A DNA stretch of 64,000 nucleotides. Source: Dysidea avara (Eukaryota > Porifera > Demospongiae > Dictyoceratida > Dysideidae). Below, piece after piece: positions 57,267 to 64,000 of this stretch (positions are counted from its first letter, which is position 1; each line of letters opens with the position of its first letter). Made by a program: the position numbers and the translations under genes. The stretch is from contig NC_089281.1 in the NCBI RefSeq assembly GCF_963678975.1, forward strand, positions 2,730,437 through 2,794,436, read 5' to 3'. The notes under the pieces were generated by a model. It saw only the letters and a list, made by a program, of their open reading frames with translations, was not told where the DNA came from and did no database searches.

Positions 57267-57681
57267 CTGTACTCCCATGCATCACATGCACACTTGTAAA
57301 GCTGCATTTCCTAATTAGAATGGAATGTGATCTAAATGCAGTATTGTAGTAGCAGGGTTAGATGAGCTGGGGTTAGAGTTACCTCCCCTTCTATGATAGT
57401 AGTTTATGGCTAATTTTTAATTATGTATATGTTTAATGTTTAATTTCCTTCAAAAGGTTTGAGCTTTGGCAGGTTTAATGGGAAATGTGGATAACTGCAA
57501 CTACACTTTACTTCAATTGTGGGATATGAGTTGCATGGATACTACTTTTTCCCTATTAGACTTTATTGTTCTCCTCGCCAGAACTAGGTTCATAGACTCA
57601 AGCGGCTATCATTACTAAATGGAGGGACTGCCAGTTACAATGCGAAGTGTGAAGCATAACTGAGTACAACACTCCAAGAAA

Positions 57682-58600
57682 ATGAAAAGAAAAATAACTC
57701 TATATAATTCCCCAGTGGTACAGGAGCTGGAAGACAGCACCACTTCTGACTACATTTGTGACAGATGTGCTGATAATGCGAAGGACCTTATTCAATGTAA
57801 ATGGTGTGAGATGTGGCTATGTAGCAAGTGTGAAAATGTACCATCCGAGATGATATACTATATCAAACAACACAGTGAGTTGAGAACACATTGATTCTGT
57901 GAACTCTGCAATAAGTTAGCACTTCATGCAGTTGAGACCTATAGTCATAATTACCAAAGATTACAACTTGTTTTAATGCTGGATACAATGGTCAAGTCTC
58001 TAAACAAAATGTATATAGCTAAGACATTAAATGAGACTCAAAGTTCTTTCTCAAACCTCTGTAAGGTTATGAGGATAAGGCAATGGCTTGGTGTTACAAT
58101 TGAAGTTTGCAATGAGGGCGATGGAAGAAGGTGGCGTTGCATCCAAACTTAGGTTGTATTCATCTGTGTAAATGATCAAGTTGTAAGTATTGTTAATGAA
58201 ATTGGTGATCGAGATAGGAGAAGACATAACCGTATGTTTCATAGCTTTCCCAAACCTGTACAGTCTTCTGTCCAGGAAAGGGTTTCTGCTGATACTGAGA
58301 TGGTTGAGGGATTAATAAAAGACAAGTTATCAGTTTCTGACACTGAGATTTGTAAAGTATCAAGGCTTGGCTAAATAGGGAAAATGTTCCAAGATCTGAA
58401 TGGGCTTGTTTAAAATGTGCTTCAAGACTCCTCCTGTTTCAAATTTGAGCTGAACCACACCCAGCCATGCGTTTTCGAAGTTTGTCTTAGTTTCTTTGTA
58501 TTTTTCTTCTTTATTATTAATTACTAGGTAGGCAGCACAGCTGATTTGCCTAGGATGTAAAATCAACATTAGTGCAGTGCATGTTACAATCAATAAGAGT
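57682..58600 (+). pseudogene. Decayed LINE ORF1-like gene with PHD-type finger
   Basis: The first frame reads CDRCADNAKDLIQCKWCEMWLCSKC, a PHD-like zinc finger. After a stop comes FCELCNKLALHAVE. Later pieces include RDRRRHNRMFHSFPKP and DKLSVSDTEICKVSRLG, which resemble the RRM-like region of L1-type ORF1 proteins. Stops divide it. I read it as retrotransposon ORF1 debris rather than a host gene. Confidence 0.55.
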
Positions 58601-59114
58601 ATGTATGCTACAATTACTAATTGTGAAAAAAGTTACAGTATGTATGTGTTACATAAAAAAAAGTTAGCTATAGTGTGTATGTTACAATTACTAATTATAA
58701 AAGGTAAATTACAGTATGTATGTCACAATTACCAATTATAAACAGTAAGTTACAGTACACATATACAACTACTAATTGCAAAGAGTCATAAAGTTACAGT
58801 GCATATGTCACAATTAACAGTAAGTTACGATACGTATGTTACAATTACTAATTATTAACAATAAATAACTTACATAATTGATTTGTAAAACAATTTAGAG
58901 TACTAGCTTTGATAGCAGAGATAGGTAATAAGTTCCAATCACAAAAAGTGACTATTATGATAATGATTAGATCTATAGCAGTACGTATGTTAAATGAAAA
59001 GGATGTTGGAAAATCTACAGTGGCAGTGGTTGTGATGTAGGTTGATATTTCTAGTGATATTAAATTATGAAGTCCTTGGTATAGGATTGTGAGCCTTGAA
59101 ATATGTCTTCTAAT
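58601..59114. other. Irregular GTTACAATTACTAATTA repeat tract and spacer
   Basis: From about 58600 to 58870, units like TATGTTACAATTACTAATTA and AAAGTTACAGT recur at irregular 50-70-bp spacing, an imperfect minisatellite. No gene. Confidence 0.5.
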
Positions 59115-59460
59115 GTTTAGTGTAGGATAGAAAGGATGACTAAACTGTTAAGTATCACATTGTTCAGTAGCTGTAACTAACGTGTTAGTATAGTACAATA
59201 ATATCACTAGTGTTAACATTCTGTCATAACAAGAACTGTAAACTGTACGTCATTGATCATATTTTTATACTGTACTCCCATGCATCACATGCACACTTGT
59301 AAAGCTGCATTTCCTCGTTAACGAATATTAGAATGGAATGTGGTCAGTATAGCTTCCATTTTCTCTAAATACAGAATTGTAGTAGTTTATTGGCTAATAG
59401 TTTTAATTACGTATGTGTTTAATTTCTTTCAAATGGTTTGAACTTTGGTAGGTTTAATGG
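59115..59460 (-). pseudogene. 5' remnant of a fibrinogen-like gene copy
   Basis: Holds the start of the coding region (frame near 59218 reading MLTLVILLYYT) and about 200 bp of promoter. They match 57095-57440. The body of the gene is missing, so only the signal peptide region survives. Confidence 0.65.
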
Positions 59461-59685
59461 GAAATGTAGACTGATACACTTTTAAATGAAAGACTATGTA
59501 TGGCAGCATTTCTCCAAGGTTCACCTGTGCCCCTGTATAAATGTGTTACTACCAAGATAAGTATATATACAATTGACTGCAGTTGATTTGCACATGCAGT
59601 GGCTGGTCATGATATCACACAGTACACCATATTCAGCTTCATGACACATTATATACATGTGGACGGATTATGATTTTGTTACATT

Positions 59686-60570
59686 AGGGATCATGAAGAG
59701 CTGTGCTTTTCTAGCCAAAAACTAATTATCTCCCTTTATAACAGCTTGGCAGATTTGATTAGGCACAGCCAAAGTTGGTTAGGCACAGCCAAGGCCAAAA
59801 TGTGTCTTCAGACTAATTCCAAACCCTTTCATCTATGGAATTTTTAATATTTTATGCTAACTGACTGACTAGCTTGATTTCTTCACTGCCGCTTCATCCC
59901 AAGATGTTCCTTTTCACCAACTGCAGTACAATATGCACGTTATGGACTTGCCTATGTCCTCCTATGTGTTCCAGTTCTTTTTGCTAACAATGCAAGGAGT
60001 CGATTTGCAATAGCGTGATGAGGCTTCTGTGATGGCTATTATGCCTATCAACCATATTTTCTGTAGCAACTGGATTGATTGCAGAGATGCTTCTCGTACT
60101 GTCCTTCATTTGTAAGGCTGTGTAACAGGCGAAGCGTAGCTGAAAACAAACCACTGTTGCATAATTGATTGTTGGGGTACATGTTCTGATGTAAAATTAC
60201 TTTTATAACATTCCTAATGCCATTTTTTTTCTTTTGTTGCAGTATGCACTGGTTCAGTTGTTATAATTAACAAGTAGAAGGAAAAATTAGGAGTAGGGAT
60301 CAAAGAAAAAAAGTTGTGAAACAAGGGAGTAGTTAAAATGTAGTAAAACAAGGAAGGTTGCATATACCTGTAGATATACTAGTGCACATTAAATTCCCAT
60401 AAACTTCAGTCTATAACCATGACTCCACTAGTATATCTGCAGGTATAGGCAACCTTCCTTGTTTCACCACTATTTTCACCACTTATTAACTACTCCTTTG
60501 TTTCAAAACTTTCTTTGATCCCCTATTCTAACTTAAATTTTATAGTTTCTTTCTACTTGTAATAATAGGT
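59686..60570 (+). repeat. Foldback-ended repeat family, copy F (most complete)
   Basis: Starts TTAGGGATCATGAAGAG, passes GCTTGATTTCTTCACTGCC and TGATTGTTGGGGTACATG, and reaches a terminal hairpin at about 60268-60570. There TACCTGTAGATATACTAGTG is mirrored by CACTAGTATATCTGCAGGTA. Confidence 0.7.
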
Positions 60571-60949
60571 TCAGCCACTTCTTCAAAAGTTCTAGACAAA
60601 CACCAGACCACATCAAAAGCACTCTCAACCACACCAAAGGCTCCTAAACGTATAGTTACTAAGTTAAAAGTGACTTCAAAGTGTCAAATAACACGTAACA
60701 TGTGTACTTGTGGTCCACTTGATATGTCTACCCTCAGCCTGCGGGCTGCAAAACCCGAGGGCCAATTGCAGACGTAATATTATTATCAGGAAGACCACCC
60801 ATGCTCATTTTACAACCATAAAATGTACGTATGCACATGCAAAACCACATACCTGAACATATCAGGAAACATTAGTGATCTCATCATTATAATTTATAGT
60901 AAGCTTCCTTTTCTATGGTTGCTCAGAAGTATTATTTTATGATACATGT

Positions 60950-61205
60950 TTATGATGAGCACATTATATTGCAAACTGTACACTAATCTCGTATTATCAA
61001 TGATGTTACCAGAAAGTCGATTCCTTCATTACATTAAGATACTAGTCTACTAGCTACACTAACAGTGAGAGATGTGACGACAGGGAGCAGTCCAATATTA
61101 TAAGGATTGTCTGAACTATTTGTTATACATAAACTGGTCCCCTATTTCAACACTGAAGGGGCACAAGCATTCATTAATGCCAAGAACATGTACCAGTGTG
61201 TAAAT
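60950..61205 (+). pseudogene. Duplicated, broken copy of NSF-like fusion exon 16
   Basis: Bases 61040-61200 match 52588-52750: ACTAGTCTACTAGCTACACT, GGATTGTCTGAACTATTTG, CATAAACTGGTCCCCTATTT and GCATTCATTAATGCCAAGAA. The acceptor AG region is altered (TTAAGATACTAG) and indels plus a stop break the frame. No exon 17 follows. Confidence 0.8.
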
Positions 61206-61479
61206 CAAGTTTGAATAGTTGCTGCATCAATATTTTGAACAACTAGGTATATAAAATTAATTTTTGATTTTAATGTCACTTAATATGATGTCATGACCTC
61301 AGAATCTATTATTGCCATACAAGGTAGACTATGAATGTCTAGTTAACAACATAACTCATTTATAATTACCAATGCACACATTTATTTACATATCAATTGT
61401 TACACACAGACAACACAGACTATTCTCTACTCAAGCAGCAGCAGTGGTTGGTATACTTCACTGTATGTACAGTGTTAAC

Positions 61480-62256
61480 TAATCCACTAAGATAGCTTCA
61501 TCTTCACTAGTACAAATCCTCACTTCCACGTAGCTATATCCAACTCCCTATAGAACCATGGTAGGTTGGGGTTATCACAGCAAGTGTTACCAGTAGGACA
61601 GTCTAAACCATCCCACAAAGGATTGGACAAGTAATGTGTAGCATGATTAGGACGACCACCAGAATTCACTCCACTTTCACAGTAAAAATTGGAGCCAGTA
61701 AAAGCATCTGCAGCTGAGTCGCAATTACAATACAGTATGTGTCAATGGTACGAACTTCATGTGTCCATATGTGTTGATGAGGGCTACCATGTGTTATAAA
61801 TAATGCATCATTGTTGTAGCTCCCATCAATGTATCCTTTCTGATAACCTCTAGCCATTCCACAAACTTTTTGGTAACTTATTCCTTTAGAGGAGAATAGT
61901 ATGGGATAACATCCAGCATTGTCACTTGGTGATCTACAGAAACTGATTCCATCTTGTGACCTCTTGTTCCATCCAGTTGGACATTCATCTTCTCTGGTAA
62001 TGTTAACGCTAGCAATTCTAGTCCATCCACCAATTTTACTACATACTACTCGTTGCTTCATATCACAGTATACATGACGTAAAGGATTAATAAACCAATA
62101 ATATCCTGACCAGCTGTGAGTTTGTGGGTTCCAGTCATAGATCACCTCACAAGACTCTCCGGGATAGAAAGGATGACTAAACTGATAAGTATCACATTGT
62201 TCAGTAGCTGTTACTAACTTGCTAGTACAATACAATAGTATTACTAGTGTTAACAT
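61480..62256 (-). pseudogene. Frameshifted fibrinogen-like gene copy
   Basis: Same signal peptide and domain order as the 56262-57200 gene, but with one SCxEIYD unit. The frame is intact for about 180 residues to VRTIDTYC. A 5-bp insertion near 61733 then shifts it. The remaining C-terminal DNA is still present (DPLWDG, CCDNPNLPWF in another frame), with deletions near 61505-61535. Recent loss is likely, since the two copies are otherwise very similar. Confidence 0.85.
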
Positions 62257-62410
62257 TCTGTCATCAAGGTCAGACTAAAGTACTGTGAACTGTTTCTGCA
62301 TGTCCTTTATCATGTTATTATACTGCGTACTCTCATGCACACTTGTAAAGCTACATTTTGGCTGGCAATGGTATTACACAGTACACCATATTCAACTTCA
62401 TGATATACAT

Positions 62411-63800
62411 GCAGGGGTGTAGCTAGAAAATTTGGGTGGGCATACATGATGCCCTGTATTCACATGAAACACACTCCGAGAGGCATTATCAAAATTATAT
62501 AGTGTATATATGCACACAAGATCTACAACTAGCTAGTGTTAAACAAATGATGCTGCGTGCAAATAAAAACAACCAGCCATATAACCATAAAAACCATGTG
62601 TTTTATATACTTGCAGGTAGCTATCCTGGAACCATTTAGTCCCACCAGGTGATAAACAGCAGTGAAAATCATGTGACATCATGTCAACCTGTCTCAAGAA
62701 ATATGGCCACTGTAAAGCGTTAATAATAATAATAATATAATATCTATTAAACACATCACACTGGCACCATAAACTACAATCACTAGCCATGACAGAGTAT
62801 ACATGCAGCCCACATTAAAACTGATAAAAACTAGGTCCAGGCCTAATTGTAAGCTAGGGTGGTAAACATTGACAGTACAGTACAGTGCAGTCTGCCAAGT
62901 GGCTGAGAAAATGATACATATTCTAAACAGTTAAGAGAGAATTTCATGTTGGGGAATTAATGTGTGATAGCTAGCCTGGCTAGACTACACTACAGTTGTT
63001 TCATAACAGAGTCGGTAGCTACCACACATAGTGTATTATAGTATCCATACAAAAACTTGACCTTAGGTGATTGTAGAAAGTTATTTGTCTGCTTTACATA
63101 CCAGGCTTCATTGTTTTTGCTTGACACTTCTCGGAACACTTCCCTTCGCACCTTTTACGAACAGTTCAGGCTCAGCAAGTCATATCTATTGGCACCATCC
63201 TATCTTACTGGACACCATACATATTCTCACTACAATAGCATAATCTGAGTATGAGTGTGTAGACTTCCCCTGCTAATCTTCCAAATAATGTTAATACACT
63301 CTATCTACTCTCCAGTAGTGTCATACTGATACTGCTAAAAGGTCCTCAGACACTATGCAGCATCATCAAACTATTGAATTGAAATGCTTCAAAATTTCAG
63401 CTTAACTACTGTCTGTACACTAAGTGGCACATATCCAGGTACAATTTACTAGTACAGGATGTTTATGCCTAAACATATACTGTACATACATCTATTAATG
63501 TGGACAGTCGAGAAGACTATAATAGTTTCTTGCATGGCTGCAGGTTAGTAGCAGAATTCTGCAACACATGGGGTCATGGCATTAGATTATTTTTCATTAA
63601 GGTGAATGGCAGTCTTAATTATGTCTAGTGTGTAAACTAAATGCTGTAGACAATTAGCATTAATTTTTCATCTGTTATAGCACTTAAAGTTATTTTCATT
63701 GTAAAGTGACTTTCAAACAGCACTAGTACTGTTTTAGACACCACTTAGTTTGTTAAACTTCAAAAGATTTATGACATGTAGCTCCATACATAATAATGAC
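62411..63800. other. Stretch without recognised genes
   Basis: A CAGGGGTGTAGCTAGAAAAT start near 62413 may be a MITE end. No exon or RNA gene seen. Confidence 0.4.
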
Positions 63801-63804
63801 TCTA

Positions 63805-64000
63805 ATAGATTCACAGACATGGTATAGCTACATTAACAGCGAAGAATATAATATGTATGATGGGCAGTAGTCCAGGCTTGTATAAATGATTTGCTGCATA
63901 TAAAACGATCCCCATATAATGTGTGTGTGTCTTGTATATTGTTGAGTGTATTTATGTGTTACAGGCCTGGAAGCAGGGTTAGCATTAATTCCCAGTGAAA
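63805..64000 (+). pseudogene. Third degraded copy of fusion-gene exons 16-17 (runs off window)
   Basis: GGTATAGCTACATTAACAGC and GGGCAGTAGTCCAGGC resemble exon 16. TGTATTTATGTGTTACAGGC then GGGTTAGCATTAATTCCCAG matches the exon 17 acceptor and start at 52785-52832. Exon 16 is shortened and broken. The right edge cuts the copy. Confidence 0.65.

Noticed and set aside
57682-57894. Host PHD-finger gene
   Set aside because: The frame stops soon and is followed by ORF1-like fragments, so a retrotransposon origin is simpler.
58600-58870. CRISPR-like array of spaced repeats
   Set aside because: Units vary in length and sequence, spacers are not unique, and the DNA is clearly animal nuclear.

Overview
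This is animal nuclear DNA: AT-rich, with GT-AG introns, animal-type gene families and dense decayed transposons. The mix of a divergent sarcoglycan, a TRAF-like RING/MATH protein, THAP transposons with TTAA target sites and many short inverted-repeat elements suggests a sponge, probably a demosponge such as Amphimedon. That organism call is inference; no marker gene proves it.

Layout. 1-5.2 kb: palindromic repeat and three decayed non-LTR retrotransposon pieces. 5.5-6.9 kb (+): single-exon TRAF-like gene. 6.9-13.5 kb: no gene, only repeats and a retrotransposon scrap. 13.7-16.0 kb (-): intronless H6PD-type bifunctional glucose-6-phosphate dehydrogenase/6-phosphogluconolactonase. It is head to head, 82 bp apart, with an alpha/epsilon-sarcoglycan-like gene (16.1-22.8 kb, +) whose introns carry several MITEs. 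22.8-26.5 kb: repeats and LINE remains. 26.6-53.0 kb (+): a 17-exon gene whose exon phases all agree. It encodes a predicted signal peptide, an MRH-like cysteine-rich lectin domain, an IPT/TIG domain and then both AAA+ ATPase domains of an NSF-like protein (about 883 residues). 53-64 kb: a duplicated block holding fragments of the NSF-like 3' exons and a secreted fibrinogen-like protein gene (one intact copy, one frameshifted, one 5' remnant).

The large NSF-like introns hold a nest of transposons. Among them are a 4,355-bp TTAA-flanked Kolobok/THAP element carrying a P2X7 'ballast'-like gene, a decayed Helitron with a Tc1/mariner-like insertion, hAT-like MITEs with target duplications, and several copies of a foldback-ended repeat family.

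The most notable item is the NSF-like fusion. The IPT domain and the NSF-specific lead-in to the first AAA domain lie in one uninterrupted exon. The protein has a signal peptide but no visible membrane segment, so it may be an AAA+ machine of the secretory lumen rather than a cytosolic SNARE disassembler. No tools were run: domain calls rest on motif recognition, and repeat edges on reading inverted repeats and target duplications by eye.
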